A stretch of 64,000 nucleotides of DNA from DTFZ01 sp964510055 (GTDB taxonomy: Bacteria; Bacillota; Clostridia; Christensenellales; SZUA-584). The stretch is from assembly GCA_964510055.1 (NCBI GenBank), contig CAZDZY010000002.1:7163-71162 (forward strand), read 5' to 3'. Positions 56,852 through 64,000 of this stretch are shown here, in pieces (within the stretch, counting starts at the first letter, position 1; each line of letters opens with the position of its first letter). The notes under the pieces were generated by a model, which was not told where the DNA came from, made no database searches, and saw only the letters and a program-made list of their open reading frames with translations. Position numbers and translations under genes: made by a program.

Positions 56852-57874
56852 ATGCCGGTTCGCTGGGGCTTTATAGGTTCGGGGAGGATAATCCCGCGGT
56901 TTATGGAAGGCTTTGCTCAGGTGGAAGACGCGGTATGCGCAGCCATTTACGCAAGGAACAAAGTTAAAGCGCAGACGCTTGCGGACAGCTACGGCATTGC
57001 GCAGGTCTACGACGATATAGACGAATTCGTCGCCAAAGCGGATATCGACGTAGCTTATGTCGCGGTGACCCACCCTTATCACATGGAGTTCACGCTGAAA
57101 TGTTTGAACGCTAAGATCCCTACGTTGTGCGAAAAGCCGATGGCGCCCAACAGGGAGCAGGTATTGCGCATGATAGAATGCGCGAAGAAAAACGATACTT
57201 TCCTCGCCGAAGGCTTCTGGACGCGCATGTTCCCGGTAACGCTGCAGGTAAAGAAGTGGGTCGGCGAAGGGAAAATAGGAAAGGTAACCGCCATGAACGG
57301 CATATTCTCGTTCAAAGGCGCCGATACGGACGGCGACAGGCTGTATGAACCTTCCGAAGCGGGCGGAACGCTGCTCGACATCGGGGTATACCTTATTCAG
57401 GCCGCTTACCTGATATTCGAAAGGCCCCCGAAAGAGATAGTATCGCTTTCTGCTTTGGGCAGGCATAATACCGATGAGTCCGCGGGCTACGTGTTCAAGT
57501 ACGATAACGGCGAGATAGCGACCCTGCTGACAAGTTTCCGTTCTAACGGCAGGAACGTTCTGTCGATATACGGCACCGAAGGGATGATAGAGGTATACGA
57601 CGATTTTTTCAGGCCGCGCAACGCGCGGCTCACATGCAGCGGCGGCATTATCGAGTTCAAATGCCCCGAAGGGACTCTTCCTTACCCCATGTACGGGGCG
57701 GATTCTTATTTCAAGACTGAAGGCTACCAGTTTGAGGTCGCTCACATAAACGACTGCATAAAAAAGGGATTGAAGGAATCCCCGCTTATACCGCTGTCGG
57801 AATCGCTCGACATCATTTCCACCTGCGACGCTATACGTAAACAATGGGGTTTAGTATATCCTTTTGAGAAATAG
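56852..57874 (+). CDS. Gfo/Idh/MocA-family oxidoreductase
   Basis: 340 residues. GFIGSGRIIPRFMEGF is the NAD(P)-binding loop, VAVTHPYHMEF and LCEKPMAPN (the EKP motif) complete the Rossmann domain; the C-terminal half is the Gfo/Idh/MocA alpha/beta domain (GTLLDIGVYLIQAA). Substrates are sugars or cyclitols; which one cannot be told. GGAGG precedes the ATG. It lies 35 bases after the channel gene. Confidence 0.92.
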   Translation: MPVRWGFIGSGRIIPRFMEGFAQVEDAVCAAIYARNKVKAQTLADSYGIAQVYDDIDEFVAKADIDVAYVAVTHPYHMEFTLKCLNAKIPTLCEKPMAPNREQVLRMIECAKKNDTFLAEGFWTRMFPVTLQVKKWVGEGKIGKVTAMNGIFSFKGADTDGDRLYEPSEAGGTLLDIGVYLIQAAYLIFERPPKEIVSLSALGRHNTDESAGYVFKYDNGEIATLLTSFRSNGRNVLSIYGTEGMIEVYDDFFRPRNARLTCSGGIIEFKCPEGTLPYPMYGADSYFKTEGYQFEVAHINDCIKKGLKESPLIPLSESLDIISTCDAIRKQWGLVYPFEK

Positions 57875-57951
57875 CGAGGCGTTGTTTAGTTTATGTTCGG
57901 AACTATAGGTTTGGCATATCATAAGTATTATTTTGTATAGGAGGATGCCTG

Positions 57952-58935
57952 ATGCGCGCCTTCAGCAATCTATCAGAGCTTATCATGATCACCGGCGACA
58001 AGGAAATATCGAAATATTACAGGAAAAAGACCGGAATGCTGGTATTCCGCGCAAAAGCTTACGCCGGGGCTGCCGGGCTTTTCTTATTATTTGTTTTCGT
58101 TGCCATGTTCTTAGCCAAAGTTGAAGATCCGTCAAAGATCGCGGGCAGGCTGTTTCTTGGCGCGCTCTTCGGCTCTTCGGGCCTGTATCTTTTGCTTTTC
58201 TTCATAGTATCCAGGGTGTATATAAGCGCTGAAAGAATAGCTTATCGCAGCGCTTTCGGGATGATAAAATCTATAGCATGGGACGATTTTAAGGCCGTAT
58301 ATAAAGCTTCGCAGGAGGGCGCTTTAAAAGTATGCAGCGATGATAACGAAATAACGATATATTCGCACTTCAAAGGCCTGCCTCTTATCAGGACGCTGCT
58401 GGAGAAGTTTCGCCCGGAAGCCTTCGATATCGAACCATTGCTTGGGTCGGCAGTGATGCCGGTGAATTACAGGAAGAAGAACCGGAAGCTTGTATTCCGT
58501 ACAGAAAAGTATATGACCGCTTTTATCTCCCTTTTTATGCTTATCGCTTTGGGCCCCGTGTTTTCACCCCTGGAAAGATTCGTTCCGTTATGGGGCTCGC
58601 AGCTTGCGTCAAAACTCGCTGTAATATCTTTTCCCGTAGTCCCGGCCCTTCTGCTCCTGCTTTATTGCCTGTCGTTAAGAGTTATTATAGATACTGAAAA
58701 AATAGAGTATAAAAGTTTTATCGGAATAAAAAAGGAGATATACTGGAAAGACGTTATACGCTGCGAAACATTTGTAAGAAGCCGGAACCTGCATTTCAGA
58801 GTACGCAGCAATGATAAAAACATCTTATTATCGGGTATCTTCTCGGGCTTTTATCTGATTATGGATATCATCAATCACTACTGCCCCGGCAGCGATCTCC
58901 CGGAAGCAGGCAAAAGTAAGAAGAAGGGTAAGTAA
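57952..58935 (+). CDS. Membrane protein with two YcxB/PH-like halves
   Basis: 327 residues. Two similar halves: YYRKKTGMLVFRAKAY with a two-TM hairpin and VYISAERIAYRSAFGMIKSI, then NYRKKNRKLVFRTEKY with a second hairpin and VIIDTEKIEYKSFIGIKKEI. Each half ends in a PH-like strand cluster as in YcxB proteins. It looks like an internal duplication. GGAGG precedes the ATG. Function unknown. Confidence 0.7.
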   Translation: MRAFSNLSELIMITGDKEISKYYRKKTGMLVFRAKAYAGAAGLFLLFVFVAMFLAKVEDPSKIAGRLFLGALFGSSGLYLLLFFIVSRVYISAERIAYRSAFGMIKSIAWDDFKAVYKASQEGALKVCSDDNEITIYSHFKGLPLIRTLLEKFRPEAFDIEPLLGSAVMPVNYRKKNRKLVFRTEKYMTAFISLFMLIALGPVFSPLERFVPLWGSQLASKLAVISFPVVPALLLLLYCLSLRVIIDTEKIEYKSFIGIKKEIYWKDVIRCETFVRSRNLHFRVRSNDKNILLSGIFSGFYLIMDIINHYCPGSDLPEAGKSKKKGK

Positions 58936-58981
58936 TGATTATTTATGTATAGTATTCGCTTTGTGCGGGAAGGAGATCGCT

Positions 58982-59907
58982 ATGATTAAAAGGATCACGG
59001 CATTCGTTATATCGGCTTTGATATTTACACTTGTTGGCTGCGGTATCCTGCGCGGTAAGTCAGGCCCCACCGTGACGGCCGGACAAAGCGCTGAGCCCGC
59101 CCCTTCGGCAGCGGATGCAGCCGCGGGCAGCGAAGGGTATTATTCGTTTGACTATAAAGGGACGGAAAGGGAGTATATCCTCCATATCCCGGACGGGATG
59201 GAGAAAGGCGCGCCGCTCGTATGCGTACTGCACGGCCACGGAGGCAGCGCCGGCAGTATAATGGAGCGTTCAAACATGAACAGCTGCGCGGATAAATACG
59301 GCTTTGCCGTAGTCTATCCGCAGGGGCTTCCCGGAAAGAACAGCGCAGCCGCCTGCTGGAACGCGGGTTACGCTATGTCCGACGCCGACGATACTGGTTT
59401 CCTTGCGGCGCTTATGGAGGACCTGCAGCGGCGCTATTATCTGAGCGGTGAAGAGACGTTCGCCGTCGGTTTCAGCAACGGAGGTTTCATGTGCTATGAG
59501 CTTGCTCTCGAAACTCCGGATACCTTCCGGGCTGTAGCCAGCGTCGCGGGCAAGATGACCGGGACAACATGGGACAAGCGGGGCGATACCGTGTCCGTTC
59601 CGTTGCTGGAGATACACGGCACGGGCGACGAGATCGTACCTGTGGAGAAAGGGATCGGGGGCCTGGGCAGCGCCCCCGCGCTCAGCGAGGTGATACAGTA
59701 CTGGGCCGGCGCCATAGGCGCGAATGAGCTTGAGACGATAAAAGTCTCCGATAAAGTCACCGCTTACCAGTATTCCAGTAGCAAAGCGACAGCCTCGTTT
59801 GGTACTATGAGATAGCAGGGTACGCGCACGCCTGGCCAAGTGAGGAAGACGCGGGGCTTAACGCCGAAGATGTGATATGGGAATTCTTCAGCAATTATAT
59901 CGACTAG
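58982..59907 (+). pseudogene. Frameshifted PHB-depolymerase-like esterase lipoprotein
   Basis: The open frame 58982-59815 (277 residues) has a lipobox VGC, an oxyanion loop HGHGGSAGS, nucleophile Ser165 in GFSNGG, and Asp216 in GTGDEIVP, as in the polyhydroxybutyrate depolymerase/LpqC esterase family. It then reads into ATASFGTMR and stops. In the -1 frame the missing end follows at once (WYYEIAGYAHAWP, then VIWEFFSNYID, stop 59905-59907), including the catalytic His. One base appears deleted near 59790-59800. AAGGAG precedes the ATG. Confidence 0.8.
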
Positions 59908-60161
59908 ATACTGATATTAGATTAACGTATTGGCGTCTTTTTTACTATTTTCTATTTTTTGATTTAATAGATTTAAACAATCCACAATTTATATGCTATA
60001 ATCTCCCAGTAAAGGGGATTAGCATAAATGACTCACCCTCCCTCATTCCATTCTCCCCCTAGACCTCTCGCTAGCGATTGAAGTTTATTTCTCCTTCCCC
60101 ATCATAAAACCATCTCCGCAAAATATCCTGTAATAATGATCTTGATTACGGAGGAATTTGT
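59908..60161 (+). other. 254-base intergenic region
   Basis: AT-rich. TATAAT-type sequence at about 59997-60003 and GGAGG at 60150-60154 serve the hydrolase gene; no other structure is convincing. Confidence 0.35.
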
Positions 60162-60977
60162 ATGGGGTATTATATCGGCGTTGAAAAAGATGTAAGTATT
60201 TATGTAGAGGACCTTAACCCGGAGGGCGGCAGGGTGGTGTTGTTTGTACACGGCTGGCCCGGAAACCATAACCTATTCGAATACCAGATGAATGAACTGC
60301 CGAAGATGGGATACAGGTGTATCGGCATAGACTACAGGGGGTTCGGGCAGTCAGACAGGCCGTGGCACGGCTACGATTACGACCGCCTTGCGGACGACCT
60401 GTGGATCGTCGTTAATTCCCTCCGGCTGCATGATTTTACACTCGCGGGGCATTCGACGGGAGGAGCTATAGTTGTCCGGTATATGGCGAGGTATAACGGA
60501 TTCGGAGTAGAGAAGCTCGCCCTCATGGCAGCGGCTGCGCCCAGCCTCATACAGCGCCCATATTTCCCATACGGCCTGCCAAAACAAGCTGTGCTCGATA
60601 TTATCAAGGGAACATACACAGACAGGCCGAACATGCTCAAGGACTTCGGCGATATGATATTCTACAACAAGGTTTCTCAGGCGATGTCCGACTGGATATT
60701 CGGGCTCGGGCTGCAGGCGGCAGGCTGGGCTACAGCGGCTGTAGCAAACACCTGGCTGAGTGAAGAGAATTTATTCTTCGACCTTAGAGCTATAAAAGCA
60801 CCGACTGCAATATTCCACGGAATTAACGACAGGGTCTGCCTTTTCCCGCTGGCCGAAGCGCAGCGGGACAGCATCCCGAATTCACGGCTCATATCGTTTG
60901 AGCAATGCGGGCATTTCCTTTTCATCGACCAGCGCGAGAGGTTCAACAGAGAATTTATACAATTCCTTGAAAGGTAG
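60162..60977 (+). CDS. Alpha/beta hydrolase
   Basis: 271 residues. FVHGWPGNHN is the oxyanion region, Ser98 in AGHSTGGAIV is the nucleophile, Asp in HGINDRVCLFPL and His in EQCGHFLFID complete the triad. The pattern is that of cofactor-free haloperoxidase/epoxide hydrolase-like enzymes. GGAGG precedes the ATG. Substrate unknown. Confidence 0.9.
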   Translation: MGYYIGVEKDVSIYVEDLNPEGGRVVLFVHGWPGNHNLFEYQMNELPKMGYRCIGIDYRGFGQSDRPWHGYDYDRLADDLWIVVNSLRLHDFTLAGHSTGGAIVVRYMARYNGFGVEKLALMAAAAPSLIQRPYFPYGLPKQAVLDIIKGTYTDRPNMLKDFGDMIFYNKVSQAMSDWIFGLGLQAAGWATAAVANTWLSEENLFFDLRAIKAPTAIFHGINDRVCLFPLAEAQRDSIPNSRLISFEQCGHFLFIDQRERFNREFIQFLER

Positions 60978-61049
60978 CAAACCGGGCAGCAAAGTTTAGC
61001 TCCGCTTTATTCAGACTGTCACAGAAACTATAAACCCCATGTTTTCCGG

Positions 61050-61078
61050 TTTACAACACGCGGTATAAACGCTATAAT
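61050..61078 (+). promoter_or_regulatory. Promoter of cupin-DUF3795 genes
   Basis: TTTACA (61050-61055), 17 bases, TATAAT (61073-61078). Confidence 0.7.
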
Positions 61079-61109
61079 CCTAACAATAAGCGGAAAAATG
61101 AGGTGTATT

Positions 61110-61445
61110 ATGGGTACTATCTTCCCGGAACCAATATTGAAATTCCCGAAGGCCGACATACCTATCAAAGGCTGCAGCGCATACCTTTCGCAAAGCGAAG
61201 GCCATCAGATAATATTCATGGAGTTTTCCGAAGACGCCGACCTGTCGGAACACAGCCATGCGGCGCAAATCGGCTTCGTACTCGAAGGAAAAATAGACCT
61301 CGTTATAAACGGCGCAAAACATACATATACAAAAGGCGACAGGTACTTCATACCCGAAGGCGTTAAGCATTCGGGAAGGATATACGCCGGGTATGCCGAC
61401 ATTACGCTCTTTGCCCAAAGCGACAGGTATGGGGTGAAGAAATGA
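61110..61445 (+). CDS. Cupin-domain protein
   Basis: 111 residues. SEHSHAAQIGFVLEGKIDLV (metal-binding His-x-His and Glu pattern) and DRYFIPEGVKHSGRIYAG form the two cupin motifs of a single small beta barrel. The start is ATG 61110 after GAGGTG; ATG 61098 is within that site. Overlaps the DUF3795 gene by four bases. Confidence 0.88.
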   Translation: MGTIFPEPILKFPKADIPIKGCSAYLSQSEGHQIIFMEFSEDADLSEHSHAAQIGFVLEGKIDLVINGAKHTYTKGDRYFIPEGVKHSGRIYAGYADITLFAQSDRYGVKK

Positions 61446-61897
61446 ATATGAGAGAAGAGCTGATAGCCCCCTGCGGAATGAATTGCGGGGTTTGCGTAAG
61501 CTATCTGGCAAAGCAAAACGACTTAAACAGCAAAGGTTTAAAGCGCGTCTATTGCGACGGCTGCATCCCGCGCGGCAAAAACTGCCTCCATATGGGCGAC
61601 AGCTGCGAGCTGCTCGGAAAAGGGCTTAAGCGGTTCTGCTACGAGTGCGATGATTTCCCATGCAAGCGTTTAAAAGCGCTCGACAAGCGCTACCGCACTA
61701 AATATCATTTGAGCATGATAGAGAACCTGACCGCCATAAGAGACGGCGGAATGGAAAGCTTTCTTAAAAACGAGGAAGAAAAATGGGCTTGCCCGTGCGG
61801 CGGCACGGTGAGCTGCCATATAGGCCTTTGCCTTTCATGCCATGCGGATTTTCTCCGCAATAACAGGACATACCGTTGGGGAGTGCGGCAGCCTTAA
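61442..61897 (+). CDS. DUF3795 protein (long)
   Basis: 151 residues. LIAPCGMNCGVCVSYLA, then YCDGCIPRGKNCLHMGDSC and KRFCYECDDFPCKRL, and a C-terminal CPCGGTVSCHIGLCLSC. This adds a second Cys cluster to the DUF3795 core. Co-translated with the cupin protein, which suggests a shared, unknown task. Confidence 0.88.
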   Translation: MNMREELIAPCGMNCGVCVSYLAKQNDLNSKGLKRVYCDGCIPRGKNCLHMGDSCELLGKGLKRFCYECDDFPCKRLKALDKRYRTKYHLSMIENLTAIRDGGMESFLKNEEEKWACPCGGTVSCHIGLCLSCHADFLRNNRTYRWGVRQP

Positions 61898-61946
61898 ACC
61901 GCTATCGCTTATTTCTGCTGAAACAAAATAAGAATAAGAAAAGGTA

Positions 61947-61992
61947 TTGACTGGAAAACAACAATGTATTATAGTTAGTTTATACGAACTAA
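61947..61992 (+). promoter_or_regulatory. Promoter and MarR operator
   Basis: TTGACT (61947-61952), 17 bases, TATAGT (61970-61975). The dyad TTAGTT TATACG AACTAA (61975-61992) overlaps the -10 and start. Confidence 0.7.
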
Positions 61993-62055
61993 TTTCATGA
62001 ATGTTATATCTGCTGCCTCATACAGCCGATGTGTAAAGCAGATTTGAGGTGACTA

Positions 62056-62484
62056 ATGGATAAACAGCGCAGCCTTACAGAACTCATCGAGATATTGACC
62101 CGTGTCATCAGCCATTACGAGGACAGCATAATAGAAAAATTCGAGTCCTCAGGCCTTACAATAAAGCAGTTCGACTACCTGTATATGATAAGCAAGATGG
62201 AAAACCCCAACCCGAGCGGGATCGCGGACAGGCTAAGGCTCAGCAAACCCTCAGTAACGGCTATAGTGGAAAAACTGACTCAAAAAGGGCTCATATACAG
62301 GAAGCCCTCGAAAGAAGATAAAAGATCCTGCAATATCAGTTTGACGGAAAAGGGAGAACACGTTATAAAGGAACACAACGCGATACACGAGATAGTAGCC
62401 GAAGCGTTTACAAGAACGCTCGACGATAAAGAACTCAGCGAGCTTATCGTGCTGCTGAATAAAGTGGCGGAAAAGCTCTTTTGA
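62056..62484 (+). CDS. MarR-family transcriptional regulator
   Basis: 142 residues. LTIKQFDYLYMISKMENPNP, SGIADRLRLSKPSVTAIVEKL (recognition helix) and SKEDKRSCNISLTEKG (wing). It heads an operon with the metallohydrolase and has an operator overlapping its promoter. Confidence 0.9.
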   Translation: MDKQRSLTELIEILTRVISHYEDSIIEKFESSGLTIKQFDYLYMISKMENPNPSGIADRLRLSKPSVTAIVEKLTQKGLIYRKPSKEDKRSCNISLTEKGEHVIKEHNAIHEIVAEAFTRTLDDKELSELIVLLNKVAEKLF

Positions 62485-62517
62485 CAGAACCATAATTTTT
62501 TATAAGGAAGTGGTCGT

Positions 62518-63651
62518 ATGTACGGCGATATAATCGAGATCGCGGAAAATACCCTGTTCGTTGAAGGCCTCGAGCCAAAGCTTATATTTAAGGAGCCCGA
62601 CATAGCGTCGTCGGTGCTCTATAAATCGGGCAGCACCCTCTATATAATGGATACCGGGGCGTCCCGCTTTTTCAGGGAGCGCATACTCAAGGCAGCAGAT
62701 ATGCTTCGCCCTTATAATAAAGTAATACTTTTAAATAGCCACGGGCACCCCGACCATACCCCCAACAATTCAATATTGCGTGAGATAGCCGCGGAAAAAA
62801 AAGAGCATTATATTTCGCGCCCCGGAATAAAGGCGCTCGATTACTACGGCTACTTTGAAAACAATTTCAGGAGCGTTTCCGAGTATTACAACCTTGAAGA
62901 CGGCCCCAAATTTCCTATATCCATCCTCACAAGGCCGATGAAATTGCTGAGGCTGATAAACGCTAAGCTTATAGATCACAGCCTTACTATCTTCATCGTC
63001 AAAAAGGTCCTCAGCAAATTCATGCCTTTGGAGCCTTCGAAGGAGACTGCGATCCCTTTTGAAAACGTTGAGCCGTCGGAAATGTCTGTCGGCGATATCG
63101 AACTTTCCGGCTGGAACCTAAACGGCGACGTCTATGTTATAGAGACGCGGGGGCATTCGCCTGATTCGGTGTCGTTCTATTTGCCGAAAGTAAAAGTGCT
63201 TTTCCTGGCGGACGAAACCACCGATTATTTCAACTGCTGGCCGGATTCGGACAGCGGCAGGGTCGTTTCGATACTGAATAAAAGCCTCGCCATGTACCGC
63301 GGCGGTTATGTTGAAACGCTTATCGGCGGGCATCAGCAGCAGGCGTTCAAAGGCGACGCTATAACCGGATTGCTTGAAACGTTATTGAACAACGACGCCG
63401 TCTTTAAGAAAGAGCTGTTCTCTATAGTCGACAGGCACGCTTCGGGGGTGACCGTAAACAGGGCTTACAATGAGCTTAAGAAGAAAAAGAATATACCGGC
63501 TGTCAGAAGGTATTTCGGCTATGAGTTCCCCAAAATGCCCGGTATGCTCAAGACCTGCATAACGTGTATGCTGCTGGAAGAAGGGCTGGCAGCCGGGGGC
63601 CCGAAAGGAAGAAAAGTTTTTAAGAGGAATAACTCACTGAATACGGTATAG
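62518..63651 (+). CDS. MBL-fold metallohydrolase
   Basis: 377 residues. NSHGHPDHTPNN (75-80 HxHxDH) is the di-metal site of the metallo-beta-lactamase fold, with later ligands in ETRGHSPDSVSFYLP and GGHQQQAF. The C-terminal 120 residues carry helices and a Cys pair (KTCITCML). Likely a hydrolase of unknown substrate, or an oxidoreductase-like member. AAGGAAG precedes the ATG. Controlled by the upstream MarR. Confidence 0.9.
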   Translation: MYGDIIEIAENTLFVEGLEPKLIFKEPDIASSVLYKSGSTLYIMDTGASRFFRERILKAADMLRPYNKVILLNSHGHPDHTPNNSILREIAAEKKEHYISRPGIKALDYYGYFENNFRSVSEYYNLEDGPKFPISILTRPMKLLRLINAKLIDHSLTIFIVKKVLSKFMPLEPSKETAIPFENVEPSEMSVGDIELSGWNLNGDVYVIETRGHSPDSVSFYLPKVKVLFLADETTDYFNCWPDSDSGRVVSILNKSLAMYRGGYVETLIGGHQQQAFKGDAITGLLETLLNNDAVFKKELFSIVDRHASGVTVNRAYNELKKKKNIPAVRRYFGYEFPKMPGMLKTCITCMLLEEGLAAGGPKGRKVFKRNNSLNTV

Positions 63652-63855
63652 TTCAAGTGGTAAAAATATATTCCAGGGAGAATAATAAACCGCTTATTCT
63701 CCCCGGTCGAGTTGGCGCTCCGGTATGCCCGTCTTCCTGCTGTACATACCGGCTCTTCCAACTTATCCGTGTTTACAATATGTGCTGTTATTTGTATAAT
63801 AACTTTATAGCTTCACATACTGCAACGCAAAAATCAAATCGGGGAGGTTTTCGTT

Positions 63856-64000
63856 ATGTTAAAAGAATTCAAAGCATTCATATCGAGGGGTAATGTAATA
63901 GACTTGGCCGTCGGTGTTATAATCGGCGGAGCGTTCGGGAAGATAGTATCGTCTCTGGTCACTGATGTTATAATGCCCGCAGTAGGAATGTTGAGCGGAG
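63856..64000 (+). CDS. mscL: Large-conductance mechanosensitive channel MscL (5' part)
   Basis: 48 codons before the right edge. MLKEFKAFISRGNVIDLAV and GVIIGGAFGKIVSSLVTDVI are the MscL N-terminal helix and TM1 pore. GGGGAGG precedes the ATG. The remainder lies outside the window. Confidence 0.97.
   Translation, partial: MLKEFKAFISRGNVIDLAVGVIIGGAFGKIVSSLVTDVIMPAVGMLSG

Noticed and set aside
56783..57844. 353-codon open frame opposite the Gfo/Idh/MocA gene
   Set aside because: Shadow frame of a clear oxidoreductase; no family features.

Overview
The window reads as chromosomal DNA of an anaerobic Bacillota bacterium of the clostridial type, moderately GC-balanced with heavy use of ATA isoleucine codons. 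The pointers are a sigI-rsgI pair, PadR/MarR/TetR regulators, a 4Fe-4S ferredoxin, flavodoxin-type and FMN-linked proteins, many lipoproteins, an SHOCT protein, sequences matching the Spo0A-box core, and strong TTGACA/TATAAT promoters with GGAGG ribosome sites. I saw no rRNA, tRNA, CRISPR array, insertion sequence or prophage block. Genus-level placement is not possible from sequence alone.

Layout. 1-4.8 kb: a DUF2207 membrane protein (cut by the left edge), a methyltransferase, two small membrane proteins, a ProC-like reductase and a DinB-like protein. 5-11 kb: two giant secreted Cys-rich repeat proteins with nearly identical signal peptides. 11.2-13.6 kb: a PadR operon ending in a protein of ten tandem two-helix membrane units. 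13.7-20 kb: membrane and envelope genes (a truncated DUF2207 copy, an L,D-transpeptidase, a DUF1963 lipoprotein) and a MarR-nitroreductase operon. 20-21.2 kb: a two-gene operon of a polynucleotide-kinase-like protein and a Thg1-like 3'-5' RNA polymerase, a plausible RNA-repair module. 22.7-25.1 kb: a family 2A encapsulin shell overlapping the gene for its cysteine desulfurase cargo. 25.2-28.5 kb: sigI-rsgI, then a lipoprotein that carries an RsgI-like sensor domain and a poly-aspartate tail.

28.7-39.2 kb: DAHP synthase, small lipoproteins and membrane proteins, a MarR-flavodoxin pair, a NYN-LOTUS protein, a candidate small RNA, an ECF sigma/anti-sigma pair, a TIR-like protein, a PGDYG protein and a C_GCAxxG_C_C protein. 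39.4-50 kb: a large InlB-repeat surface protein, MATE transporter, ferredoxin, a PpiC-type foldase beside a lipoprotein of four repeated modules (two single-module relatives lie at 49 kb), and a TetR regulator divergent from two flavin reductases. 50-55.6 kb: small membrane and redox genes, three tandem copies of a tiny unknown protein, and a Cys-rich four-helix copper-type protein. 55.7-64 kb: an MscS channel, an oxidoreductase, two alpha/beta hydrolases (one frameshifted), a cupin, a third DUF3795 protein, a MarR-metallohydrolase pair and the start of mscL.

The common theme is envelope biology and redox or stress sensing. The parts that best repay follow-up are the kinase-Thg1 operon, the sulfur-type encapsulin, the detached RsgI-like sensor lipoprotein, the ten-unit membrane repeat protein, and the three unnamed repeat families (Cys-rich giants, AINAYN lipoproteins, MYTL small proteins).
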